Positions 51,701-57,384 of a DNA stretch of 64,000 nt are shown piece by piece. This stretch comes from Hippopus hippopus (Eukaryota > Mollusca > Bivalvia > Cardiida > Cardiidae). The notes beneath the pieces are model-generated. The model saw only the letters and a program-made list of their open reading frames with translations. It was not told the DNA's origin and ran no database searches. The translations under genes and the position numbers were made by a program. The stretch covers positions 17,679,239 to 17,743,238 of the forward strand of contig OX328108.1 in NCBI GenBank assembly GCA_946811185.2. The letters run 5' to 3'. The stretch's first letter is position 1. Each line of letters starts with the position of its first letter.

Positions 51701-52402
51701 GAGATGATACTGCACAAACTAGCCTGGGTGCCGATGGTAATAATTCTTATTCGCTCTTTACGGCGGCCTCCTTATCACCCTCTGTACAGATCTGCACAAT
51801 TAATGTTAATCTGTGCAGTAGGTATGTTTTAACAAAGTAATATCAGCATATATTATATTCTTTTCAGCGAAAAGACTCGTTGAAAGGCTCGCGTCATATA
51901 ATTTTAGTAAACACGTTTGATAAAAGTGATAATACATTAACACTCATGTTACAAGATCCTCTATCTATATAAGAAAAAATATATATATCAGAATGGAATC
52001 CAAACTTTGCACAGACATGCATGCTGATCTTGAACAACTCTTTGAACAACAGGCATTAGAAAGCCACATTTACATAAAATGGTAAAAAAAAAAAATGTAG
52101 TACTATACCTGTTTCCAGTTCGATTTCTCAGAATAAACGTAGAATCCACATGATTCTTTCTGAATATTCTTGTCTCCAAAATTCAGTCGACATTCTCCAG
52201 CTTTCTGATTCACGTTGATTGACGTGCACGTGGTCCGTCCGCGGCATTCTTGGAGACATTTCACGTACGAGATCCCCCACAACACGATGTCGTTCGTCCC
52301 GAACCTACACTTTCCGGCCTCGAAATTCTCCATTTGATAAGAAAAAGCCATGGATGCACTACACATTAGTATAGTCAACAGTATCATTTCTGCTGCCGTC
52401 AT
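36182..52402 (-). CDS. Six-exon gene: secreted PAN/apple, sushi-like and EGF-like protein, 380 aa
   Basis: Exons 52402-52109, 50222-50144, 48284-48111, 47424-47164, 40023-39852 and 36344-36182 join to 1143 nt without a stop. All five introns are GT/AG and phases match at each junction (0, 1, 1, 1, 2). Residues 1-20 form a signal peptide; ~30-95 PAN/apple-like; 99-125 short Cys-rich; 126-180 sushi/CCP-like; 185-230 Thr/Pro-rich stalk; 231-270 EGF-like Cys cluster; 270-380 unrecognised. Seven N-x-S/T sequons support secretion. There is no transmembrane segment or GPI-like tail. Predominantly phase-1 introns fit assembly from shuffled extracellular modules. Function unknown; adhesion, lectin-like or immune roles are possible for such architectures but not shown. 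Alternative isoforms or missed small exons cannot be excluded. Confidence 0.85.
37340..37815 (+). mobile_element. ~490-bp dispersed repeat with terminal hairpin, copy 1
   Basis: From TGCTTTCCGATAGGTTATCG to AAATATCCTCTAT it matches 40328-40817 at roughly 90%. The 3' half folds back: GAAATTTATTTCATC... / ...GATGAAATAAATTTCGAT around GTGGCTGCGCCAC. Here the right arm is shortened. Confidence 0.85.
38215..38545 (+). mobile_element. Diverged TTAA-type MITE with duplicated left arm
   Basis: CAAACAATCCTGAGTGAACGACC, then two GTGGGAGA...CTTTTGAGAACATTTC-like blocks, GAGAAAATACTAGAAACCAGCATTTTCTCC-type hairpin and ...GTCATGTGGGAAAGGGTTAAC at the right end. It lies in intron 5. Confidence 0.7.
38626..38660. 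repeat. Short palindrome with CRE-like arms
   Basis: GATGACGTAA and TTACGTCATC face each other across ~13 bases with ATGCAT in the middle. A transcription-factor role is possible but unsupported. Confidence 0.6.
38785..38935. repeat. Long hairpin, ~60-bp arms
   Basis: GTGTGATATTAAAAATCTGT and ACAGATTTTTAATATCACAC face each other; inside, GGGGTCTGATACAGTT pairs with AACTGCATCACACCCC around a CACCCTTCGGACTC loop. Confidence 0.8.
39300..39505 (-). mobile_element. TTAA-type MITE (reverse orientation)
   Basis: CTTGTCCAAATTGAAAGT, AGACGACAAAATAAATATG, hairpin AGGAAAAGGTGAATATTT / AGCATTTGCTCCTTTTT, GTCGTTAAAACTCTGAATTG and TTTTGTAAAAAGTTAA, the family order reversed. It truncates the inverted duplication that ends here. 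Confidence 0.8.
39634..39840 (+). mobile_element. Inverted-CCAAT palindromic element with GT microsatellite
   Basis: GCAATTTCTGATTGGCTAAAG and CTTAGCCAATCAGAAATTG form the core hairpin, as at 50001-50067. A (GT)n tract at 39733-39780 occupies the right arm. The right end is GGTGAATACAGC. Confidence 0.75.
39852..40023 (-). CDS. Exon 5: start of unrecognised C-terminal domain
   Basis: Acceptor GACATTACAG, donor GTAAGT. It is reached across a 7.1-kb intron but the phase fits and the joined codon gives Asp before CPMPRYGSTY. It continues NLYEGNISGPYSERR, DFEAKVKDKFLACIANSSC. Three sequons (NRT, NIS, NSS). I do not recognise the fold. Exit phase 2 matches exon 6. Confidence 0.75.
40070..40300 (+). 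mobile_element. GC-hairpin element copy in intron 4
   Basis: GCATCTACACAGGTCAGCCTGCGCAGCATGG..., CACTTTTTGCTTTCAG, TTTTATGCATGTCAGAGGGC, CTCATGATTCAGTTGG and CCTTTGCCTGAGCATGGATC are family blocks in order. The left part overlaps nothing coding. Confidence 0.75.
40328..40817 (+). mobile_element. ~490-bp dispersed repeat with terminal hairpin, copy 2
   Basis: Full copy of the repeat at 37340. Its last ~165 bp form a near-perfect hairpin: AAATATTTGTTTTTTTCGG, TGAAAGATCGAAAGTTATTT and TAATATTTTCACTCGTGG pair with CCACTCGTGAAAATATTA, AAATAAATTTCGATCTTTCA and CCGTAAAAAACAAATAT. No coding capacity. Confidence 0.88.
40818..40971. repeat. Second long hairpin, ~70-bp arms
   Basis: TTCTTTCTGTCGTCGTTTAT, AATAAACCACAATTGTGAGT and TATGAGGCACAATAAATAAT pair with ATTTATTCATTGCGCCTCAT-like, ACTCACAACGTAGTTTATTG and ATAAACCACGATAGAAAGAA, around GGGCGATAGCCC, itself a small hairpin. 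It directly follows the previous element. Confidence 0.85.
41029..41645. mobile_element. 617-bp CpG-rich TIR element with TTA duplication
   Basis: Inverted ends AGGCTTGGTCAGACCGGCTA and AGCCTTGGTCACACCGAGCT (read from the right) extend to ~44 bp including GTAACGG and AAAAAA. TTA flanks it at 41026-41028 and 41646-41648. The interior is full of CGGA/ACCG words, making it unusually CpG-rich for this window. Frames of 92 and 132 codons exist on opposite strands but carry no motif. A 3-bp TTA duplication fits the PIF/Harbinger superfamily; that assignment is inference. Confidence 0.85.
41700..41760 (+). promoter_or_regulatory. Two perfect CRE palindromes 20 bp apart in a 21-bp repeat
   Basis: AGAATGACGTCACTCTA occurs twice, placing TGACGTCA at 41712-41719 and 41732-41739, with a degraded third unit AGAATAACGTAGA. 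TGACGTCA is the consensus CREB/ATF site. It lies inside intron 4; function is speculative and it may be just a short tandem duplication. Confidence 0.45.
41985..42075 (+). mobile_element. TTAA-type MITE fragment
   Basis: TTTACTACACAATCCTCAGATGAATGACCCTGAGAAAGACACC, AAAACATTGTGGGAAAAA, then a collapsed core. Only the left half remains. Confidence 0.65.
42110..42153 (+). mobile_element. LINE 3' fragment, left part (interrupted by the 4.1-kb element)
   Basis: CAATTTAGATCCACTTTAAT then TATCTTTTAATACA corresponds to CAGTTTAAAATCCCACTTTT then TATCCTTTAACACA of the LINE 3' UTR (minus strand near 18582-18625). It continues at 46291. Confidence 0.75.
42770..43181 (+). pseudogene. Degenerate Cys/His (zinc-finger-like) coding segment in the TIR element
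   Basis: A splice-acceptor-like TTTTTTTTCCTATTCAG precedes ATG at 42770. The frame reads MDNTNASMDISGISMPDDSM, a TAG stop (42830), then KCFVCEKCTYSTN to a stop at 42964. In another frame, 42948-43181 holds CVNCSLTLSSKDALAYHTKG then KH (C-x2-C-x12-H-x4-H) and CVCDRCGKAH. This looks like the broken remains of a C2H2-type zinc-finger protein. Whether it belonged to the transposon or to captured host DNA is unknown. Confidence 0.5.
43818..43934 (+). pseudogene. Short Cys-rich frame in the TIR element
   Basis: 38 codons starting MPKSDKCAFEGCHSAEDDAC and ending near an AAGGTAAAC donor-like sequence just past the TAA. Four cysteines and one histidine suggest a small zinc-binding piece. No family recognised. 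Confidence 0.3.
44237..44365 (+). mobile_element. Variant TTAA-type MITE with different stem
   Basis: TTAACCCTTATCTTGATGCA, GAGAGGACTTTGAAAACGTTGC, and a hairpin AACAAATGAAGAAACTGCTCGT / ACGAGCATTTTTTTCATTTGT in place of the usual stem. Frame and flanks match the family, the stem sequence does not. Confidence 0.6.
45361..45625. repeat. Three hairpins ~113 bp apart near the right end of the TIR element
   Basis: ATCAGATCAGAAGACA...TGTCTGATC (45365-45400), GGATAAGAAGATACA...TGTCTTCTACTTAT (~45483-45517) and GGGATCAGAAAACACA...TATCTTCTGATT (45590-45622) are related inverted repeats separated by collinear spacer words (ACTTCAAAATGATG / ACTTCAAAAGGATG). Confidence 0.6.
46291..46372 (+). mobile_element. 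LINE 3' fragment, right part, with (ATTC)n tail
   Basis: ATACAGATATGCACCCTAAA, TGACCAAAGCTGTCCATGCG, CCCTAAAACAAGATTC and (ATTC)7 match the minus-strand end of the LINE at 18521-18586 (GATATGCGCGCTAAATGACC, GCGCCATAAAACAACATTC). With 42110-42153 it is a 5'-truncated copy of that family. Confidence 0.85.
46484..46725 (+). mobile_element. GC-hairpin element copy
   Basis: GACCATGTCAGCCTGCGC / GTGCAGGCTGACATTGGTC forms the hairpin at 46497-46540, followed by GATACTTTTTGCAGATGCAT and, to the right, a second half ending GCATTAAGCCCCCTTTACAAAG. Confidence 0.78.
46840..47060 (-). mobile_element. TTAA-type MITE (reverse, diverged)
   Basis: TTTTGAGACGTGTCCAAACTG, TTTGCCGACGACAAATTTAAA, a hairpin ATTGTAGGAAAACTACGATTTTCTCCTTTTCC-type core with a shortened left arm, AATGTTTTCTACCCTTCC and AACTTAAATTTCTGAG. 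It lies in intron 4. Confidence 0.72.
47164..47424 (-). CDS. Exon 4: Thr/Pro-rich stalk and EGF-like Cys cluster
   Basis: Acceptor ATTTTCAG, donor GTAAGT. The first half is IPTPPPTQSATEPG followed by Thr/Ser/Ala-rich sequence, a likely O-glycosylated stalk. The second half, SSCTQDNGCGSL then LTCRRRRCQCRR and NVCVE, has the CxCxx...C pattern of an EGF-like fold or similar small disulfide domain; the split codon plus exon 5 gives VEDCP. Two sequons. Phase 1 in and out. Confidence 0.85.
47587..47815 (+). mobile_element. TTAA-type palindromic MITE, reference copy
   Basis: Bounded by TTAA at both ends: TTAACCCTTTACCACACAAT on the left and ATCTGGTAAAGAGTTAA on the right, so the inverted end is TTAACYCTTTACCA. 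The core at 47653-47697 is a perfect palindrome with 22-bp arms (GGGAAAAGGAGAAAATGCTG start) around one base. The TTAA boundary and CCY-like start suggest mobilisation by a piggyBac-type transposase (inference). Around twenty relatives occur in this window. Confidence 0.92.
47816..48030 (-). mobile_element. GC-hairpin element in intron 3/exon 3 neighbourhood
   Basis: GCATTGTGATGCATTACACC, AATCACATTGTTATAGGTCC, CAATAGACCGAATCAAT, then TCAGCCTGTACGGACTGCGC and GATGACCTGGGTAGATAC, GATGCATTAAACCTCCTTTT, AGAACATGGCTAAAT. Immediately adjacent to the preceding MITE. Confidence 0.78.
48111..48284 (-). CDS. Exon 3: sushi/CCP-like module
   Basis: Acceptor TTTAAACAG, donor GTAGAT. The product begins CKELTRPDDC, has NGRLIGHKVAY and ends QCMKNGTWSGEPIVDC: first Cys, NG-x-x-x-G, then C-x-x-NGTWSG-x-x-P...C as in complement control protein modules. 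Two sequons (NTS, NGT). Cysteine spacing in the first half is not textbook, so the module is sushi-like and not certain. Phase 1 in and out, which makes it a shufflable unit. Confidence 0.82.
48413..48692 (+). mobile_element. tRNA-derived SINE, copy with head deletion
   Basis: GCCCAGCCCGTGTAGCGTGC lacks about 10 bp of the A-box region relative to 6552, but the B-box-like GGTTCAATCCC, the middle ACCGCTGACCATTGTTTCGG and the 3' GGTGTTAAAAACCATACAAT are conserved. It lies in intron 2. Flanking duplication is imperfect. Confidence 0.85.
48723..48985. mobile_element. 263-bp palindromic MITE, second copy
   Basis: Ends TGGCTTGCAATACGCG and CGCATGTTGCAGGCCA; two internal CCTGCGC...GCGCAGG hairpins as in 15863-16126, with the two copies about 90% alike. 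Centre of symmetry near 48850. Confidence 0.9.
49171..49225. repeat. Near-perfect 25-bp-arm palindrome (GATCAGAC family)
   Basis: GTGTAGATCC then AAGATCAGACTGCAC faces GTGCAGTCTGATCTT and GATCTACAC around GTTCT. A diverged second copy is at 49293-49345, with GGTTAA-type flanks repeated, so the pair is a ~120-bp tandem. Confidence 0.85.
49293..49345. repeat. Diverged GATCAGAC palindrome
   Basis: GTTTAGATCAAAGATCAGAC and GCAGTTTGATCTTGATCTAT arms with a T-rich loop. See 49171. Confidence 0.8.
49597..49818 (-). mobile_element. TTAA-type MITE (reverse)
   Basis: TTCTTTACCAAATGACAAAA, ATTTAAAGCAGACGGTAAAT, hairpin GGGAAAATGAGAAAATACTG / CAGCATTTTCTCCTTTTCCC at ~49706-49751, GGGTCGTTAAAACTTGAGGT and TGTGCTAAACGGTTAA. 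Intron 2. Confidence 0.88.
49941..50115. mobile_element. Inverted-CCAAT palindromic MITE
   Basis: Ends GTATTCAC and GTGAATAC. The core 50001-50067 has perfect 30-bp arms (start GAAAGTAACACAACTTCTGA) around CATTCG and places TGATTGGCTAA and TTAGCCAATCA head to head, i.e. two CCAAT boxes. A diverged copy is at 39634. It ends 28 bp before exon 2. Confidence 0.88.
50144..50222 (-). CDS. Exon 2: short Cys-rich segment
   Basis: Acceptor TTCACAG precedes AAAACGCTG; donor GTATTA follows GTTGAAG. The 26 codons encode TLCDGQNCGQEPN and SDCTCAVE, four cysteines that could form an EGF-like partial fold or a linker between PAN and sushi modules. Entry is phase 0 and exit phase 1, as needed. Confidence 0.8.
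50300..51075 (-). repeat. Five tandem copies of the MITE hairpin half in intron 1
   Basis: Hairpin centres (GGTAACC or GGTTACC) at 50416, 50572, 50729, 50867 and about 51027 are 156, 157, 138 and 160 bp apart. Each unit repeats AAATTGAAAGCATTTGCAGA, AATGTGGCTC, a TTTGTTTTAGAA block and the GAGAAAATGCTGG stem. This is local tandem amplification of a MITE segment, not separate insertions. Confidence 0.9.
51419..51660 (+). mobile_element. GC-hairpin element copy in intron 1
   Basis: GCATCTGCGAAAAGTACCGACC, hairpin GGTCAGCCTGCGCAGTCCGC, AATTTTCTGTATATCCAAGG, ATGAATCACAGAGATGGATT and CCAATTTTCCAGAGCATGGT. Family order intact. Confidence 0.82.
51720..52095. other. Intron 1 sequence, nothing recognised
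   Basis: AT-rich; a GTACAGATCTGCACA...TGTGCAG inverted word at ~51784-51820. No exon-like frame with fitting phase seen. Confidence 0.4.
52109..52402 (-). CDS. Exon 1: signal peptide and PAN/apple-like domain
   Basis: The ATG at 52402 has A at -3; a second in-frame ATG is five codons on. The leader MILLTILMCSASMAF is a typical secretory signal. After it come cysteines in the PAN/apple order: GKCRFGTND, YVKCLQECRGRTTCTSINV, GECRLNF and ESCGFYVY. The exon ends AACTGGAAACAG before GTATAG, phase 0. Upstream lies AT-rich microsatellite DNA (52440-52585), so no clear core promoter can be named. Confidence 0.85.
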
Positions 52403-52439
52403 AGTTTATCTTAAAATGATTTGAATTTCAAAGTCACGA

Positions 52440-52585
52440 AATTAATTAATTAATTAATTAATTAATTAATAATAAAATAATAATAATAATAATTGAAAAT
52501 AATTAAAATTACATTACAATAATAATGATAATCATTATTATTATTATTATTATTATTACAAAATAAATAAATAAATAAATAAAAA
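52440..52585. repeat. Compound microsatellite upstream of exon 1
   Basis: (ATTA)n at 52440-52470, (AAT/ATA)n to ~52490, an (ATT)n block ~52530-52557 and (AATA)n ~52560-52583. It starts about 40 bp upstream of the gene's ATG on the minus strand, so it lies in the 5' UTR or promoter. Confidence 0.9.
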
Positions 52586-52639
52586 GTCGACAGTCTGTAA
52601 AATCATCTAGATGCAGCAGCTATGGTCAGTTGGACACTA

Positions 52640-52754
52640 TGGTTACTACCCTTCCCAAAACAAATTTCAATTTTTGAACCACATGTATTTTGTCGTCTGC
52701 AAATGCTTTCAATTTGGAACGGTCTAAAATTTGTTGTTTGGTAAAGAGTTAACG
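52640..52754 (+). mobile_element. Right half of a TTAA-type MITE
   Basis: TACCCTTCCCAAAACAAATT, TTTGTCGTCTGCAAATGCTT, CAATTTGGAACGGTCTAAAA, TTTGGTAAAGAGTTAA. The hairpin and left half are missing. Confidence 0.85.
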
Positions 52755-53310
52755 TAATCAAAAAGCACTTTACAAATACAGGCTTTCTGCAAAATCAGAA
52801 ATTCTATTTTTAGTAATCATTATTGCTTTGTAATTTCACATAATTGTAACATTTTTGCCCATTTTTACATTAACCCCATCCCCTATTTCCCATGTACGTA
52901 ATTGCTGAGCTTAAGTAACATGAGAAATAACATGTTATAAGTATTGTTTGGAGTGCAGGTATTGATTTCAAAACAATCAATGAGGGAGATGTACAAACGA
53001 GAGTTTGTTTGCCATTACTTAAATTATGCATGTTTTAAAAGTTGTCATTGTAATTTTAATAATCATCAAATTCAAAACTCTGTCTCTCTTGCATATTTTA
53101 TCGGCTTTGCTTACTCTTTATAGAAAGATCTGACTTTTCCAATTTCAAGGCATTTGCAGACGACAAACTGATTGATACTTAACCCCTATCCTGCTAAATA
53201 AATTGAAATGAAACTTTCAAGGCGAGTAAAAAAATCCAAGCTTTTGAAAGCTTATCTACACCCAGACAGCCAAATTTGGCAATAAAAACAGGCGGGAGGT
53301 TGTCCTTATA
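52755..53310. other. Nothing recognised
   Basis: AT-rich DNA; small MITE edge remnants at ~53125-53165 (TCTGACTTTTCCAATTTCAAGGCATTTGCAGACGACAAAC). Confidence 0.45.
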
Positions 53311-53312
53311 TT

Positions 53313-53516
53313 GCTAACCCTTTACCAAATAATCCCAAGTTTTAAGAGTCTCGAGAAATCAGTGTGGGAAAGGAAAATGTGCTGATTATCAGCACTTGCT
53401 CCTCTTCCCAACTTTTTAAAGACAAATTCTGTTATTTGAACCATATTTACCGTGTCGTCTGCAAATGATTTTAATATTGAAAAGTTTCAAATGTTGTCAT
53501 CTATTAAAGGGTTAAA
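53313..53516 (+). mobile_element. TTAA-type MITE copy
   Basis: CTAACCCTTTACCAAATAAT, stem GGGAAAGGAAAATGTGCTGA / ATCAGCACTTGCTCCTCTTCCC-type with substitutions, GTGTCGTCTGCAAATGATTT and CATCTATTAAAGGGTTAA. Confidence 0.85.
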
Positions 53517-53741
53517 TGTCAATTTTATCCATCTTCCTACTGAATAAGATCAGCAAAGTTTGAAGGTTGGTAGTCTTTATCTTGCAAATTCCATGCGTCT
53601 TAACTCTTTTGTTAATCAAACCGTTATAACCCTTCACACTTTCGAATGTTTAACACGCTAAGATATGGTTTACAAACCAAACACTTTCACCACTGATCTT
53701 CATATTAAGTCCTTCCCGTGGTATATCAGAACTTGGTTTAG

Positions 53742-53850
53742 ATAGGTAAAGTTAGCTACTAGTAGCCAGCTACTTGTTCAGGTAAAGTTAGCTTCTAGTA
53801 GCCAGCTACTTGAGCTGGTAAAATTGGTTATTTGTAGCCAGCTACTGGTA
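53742..53850 (+). repeat. Left terminal minisatellite of the foldback-like element
   Basis: AGGTAAAGTTAGCTACTAGT and AGCCAGCTACTTGTTC repeat about 2.5 times, including the palindrome AGCTACTAGTAGC. The copy at 16608-16800 has about four units, and 59760-59878 about three in reverse, so unit number varies between ends. Confidence 0.88.
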
Positions 53851-56530
53851 GCCACCTTATAGTAAGCAGTTACTTGTAAAGGAAAATCTGGCAATTCGTA
53901 CCCAGCGACCAATGTATAGGTAATTGGAGATTTTATTAGTTTCCTAAAGGCACAAGTAGCTGGCGAACCAAATGTCGACGCCTTAAACGAAATGTTTTTC
54001 TTCCATCCAGAATACTATATAAATGCATCAGAAAAATCAAAATCAAATAATTTCCTGTATTAAAGCGTTAAGCTACGAGATCTGTCAATAGGAATTTTTT
54101 TCACGTTTGTTTTTAATTAGGGATTCAAAATGTACCAGTAGCTGACGAGATTAAGACAGACATTTCAAAACATTTCAAAGCATCACATTCACTGTACTAC
54201 GGAGAAATTGAAAATATCATTTTCAATTCATTTTTAATTATTAAAGGGGCCAGCTACTCGTCATGAAAATTGGGACATTTTTCAATTTCACTTAGAAAGG
54301 AATTCAAAGGTACAAGTAGCTGGCGAGTCTAACAGCTGTTTTTGTAACTAAGTGCTTGTTTTGAATGAAGTAGACTATACATGCGTCAGAAAATTCAAAA
54401 TTGAAACATTTCCAGTTATCAAAGGGGCCAGCTACTTGATATGAAAACGGGACAATTTTGCACTTTTGCGAAATGATGATTTCAAATGTACAAGTAGCTG
54501 GCTAGATTTAGAGAGATTTTTCAAAATATTTCAGCGAGTCACATTGAGGATACTTAGGAGAAATTAAAGATATCAAAATCAACCCATTTTTATTAATTAA
54601 AGGGGGCAGCTACTTGTCAGACAAATGCAGATATTTTTCAATTATACTTAGTGTAAAATCAAAAGGTACAAGTAGCTGGAGAGCCTAAGAGTGAATTTTG
54701 AAATTAAATGCTTGTTTTGAATAACAGAGACTATGAATATATAAGAAAACTCAAAATTGAATCATTTCCGATTATTAAAGGGGCTAGCTACCTGATTTAA
54801 AAACGGGACAAACTTACCTGTTTTTCGAAATCATGATTTCAAATGTACAAGTAGCTGGCTAGATTTAGAGGGATTTTTCAAAATATTTCAACGAATCTTA
54901 TTGAGGATATTTAAGGGAAATTAAAGGTATCAAAATCAATCCATTCTTATCATTTAAAAGGCCCAGCTACTCCTCAGGAAAATGCGGATATTTTTCAATT
55001 TTACTTAGAGTGAAATCAAAAGCTACAAGTTGCTGGCGAGCCTAAGAGCGATTTTTGAAATTCAATTCTTGTTTTGATTAACAGATACTATGAATGTATA
55101 AGAAAACTCAAAATGGAATCATTTCAGTTTATTAAAGGGGCCAGCTACTTGATTTGAGAACTGTACAACTTTGCTGTTTTTCGAAGTAATGATTTCAAAT
55201 GTACAAGTTGCTAGCGTGTTTAAAAGAGATTTTTCAAACTATTTCAACAAATCATTTTGAGGACACTTAGGAGAAATTAAAAATATCAAAATCAATCCAT
55301 TCTTATCCATTTAAGGGGCCAGCTACTCGTCAGGAAAATGCGGATATTTTTCAATTTTACTTAGAGTGAAATCAAAAGGCACAGGTAGCTGGTGAGCGAA
55401 AGACCGATATTTGAAATTGAATGCTCGTATTGAATAAAAGAGAGTATAAATGCACGAGAAAACTCAAAATTCAATCATTTCCAGTTATTAAAGGGGCTAG
55501 CTACTTGATCTGAAATGGGACAACTTTGCACTCTTTCGAATCCATGATTTAAAATCTACAAGTAGCTGACTAGATTTAGAGAGATTTTTCAACAAATCAT
55601 ATTGAGAATACGTAGAAGAAATTAAAAATATCAAAATGAATCCATTCTTATTCATTTTAGGGTCAAGCTACTCGTCAGGAAAATGCGGATATTTTTCAAT
55701 TTAACTTAGAGTGAAATCAAAAGGTACAAGTAGCTCGCGAGCCTAAGAGCGAATTTTGAAATTCAATGCTTGTTTTGAATATCAGATACTATGAATGTAT
55801 GAGAAAACTCAAAATTGAATCATTTCCGGTTATTAAAGTGACCAGCTACTCGTCGTGAAAATTGGAACATTTTTCAATTTCACTCAGAATGGTATTCAAA
55901 TGTACATGTATCTGGCGAGTCTAAGGGCTGTTTTTAAAATTAAATGCTTGGTTACATAAATGGGATGGTAAATGGACTAAAATAGTAAAAATTTAAGCAT
56001 TTCCAGCTATTAAAGGGACCAGCTACTGATTTGAAATTGGAACAACTTAGCTTTTTTTTTTTTCGAAGTAATGATTTCAATGTACAAGTAGCTAGCGAGA
56101 TTAAAAGAGATTTTTCAAAATATTTCAACACATGTTTTTGGAGACACTTAGGAGAAAGTCAAATATCAAAATCAATCCATTTAAGGGGCCAGCTACTCGT
56201 CATGAAAATGTGGACTATAAAGGCCTCAGAAAACTCAAAATTCAAGCGTTTCCGATTATTAAAGGGGCAGTTACTTGATATGAAAATTGGACAATTTTTC
56301 ACTTTTGCGAAATCATGATTTAAAATGTACAAGTAGCTGGCTAGACTTAGAGAGATTTTTCAAAATATTTCAACAAATAATATTGAAGATACTTTGGAGA
56401 AATTAAAGTAATCAAAATCAATCCATCTTTATTCATTAAAGGGGGCAGCTATTTGTCATGAAAATGCGGATATTTTTCAATTTTACTTAGAGTGAAATCA
56501 AAAGGCACAAGTAGCTAGCGGGCCAATGAG

Positions 56531-57152
56531 CAATTTTTTTTATATAAATTGCCTACCTTTCATATGGGGGTCGAATGATAATTCGACACTGGCTTACGCT
56601 ATTGTGGGTCTGTGAAACTTTCACTTTGAAAGCTAGGTCTGTTCGATACAATCAGAATTTGCAGGAAGTGGTCGTTCATGGTCTCTCCTCATTCAGAACC
56701 CTTCTGTGTTTGACCGACTGCTGTCGTTTATGGAGTGACACCACTGCGAACTCCTTCCAGGTCGTAGTAGTCAAAAGTAGTCTCATTTGAAAATTTGACA
56801 GCAAGCACTTCTGCTGCATTGTTTTATCAGAGAAAATGAAAGGACATGCTTAAAATGTATTTCCTGTGGAAACTGATTGCAATTTCGTTATTTCATGGGG
56901 AACTACTTTGTGTCCGTGCCCACGTAAAGGAACATGGTCTACACCAGGAAGGGCCTTTTTCACTGTGATTTTTCAAGGGTAGTTGTGTTTGAGGTGGAAT
57001 AGGAAATAACGCAATTGGTTAAGGTGCCAATTTTTGGTAGATGACAGACGTTTAAAAAATATGTAAAAAAAAAAAAATTACTAGTATTATTATCTCCCGT
57101 CTACGATTTTGTCATTGCCCATCATTCGCTAAAAGCTTTTGAAATATCTCTC
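56531..57152. other. Central segment of the foldback-like element
   Basis: Unrelated to the arms. A 71-codon frame at 56575-56790 (+) shows no motif. A second less AT-rich part (56880-57000) also lacks a long frame. It could be captured host DNA or a remnant of the original internal region. Confidence 0.5.
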
Positions 57153-57384
57153 TTAACCCTTTACCACACAATGCCGACATTTCACGACCCTGGGAAAGAA
57201 GCCTTTTGAAACATAGCGGAAAAAAAGGAGAAAAAATGCTGGTAACCAGCATTTTCTCCTTTTCCCATAATGTTTTCTACCTAAACAAAGAAAGTTTGCA
57301 CCTTTTGAGCCACATTCAAATTGTCGTCTGCAAATGCTTTGAATTTGGACAAGTCTACATTTTTGTTGTTTGGTAAAGAGTTAA
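57153..57384 (+). mobile_element. TTAA-type MITE inside the foldback-like element
   Basis: TTAACCCTTTACCACACAAT to TTTGGTAAAGAGTTAA, 232 bp with TTAA at both ends; stem GGAGAAAAAATGCTGG / CCAGCATTTTCTCC. It separates the central segment from the right arm. Confidence 0.92.

Noticed and set aside
52103..52402. A single-exon 99-residue protein
   Set aside because: The last codon lies in a GT donor and the PAN-like exon continues in phase with downstream exons.
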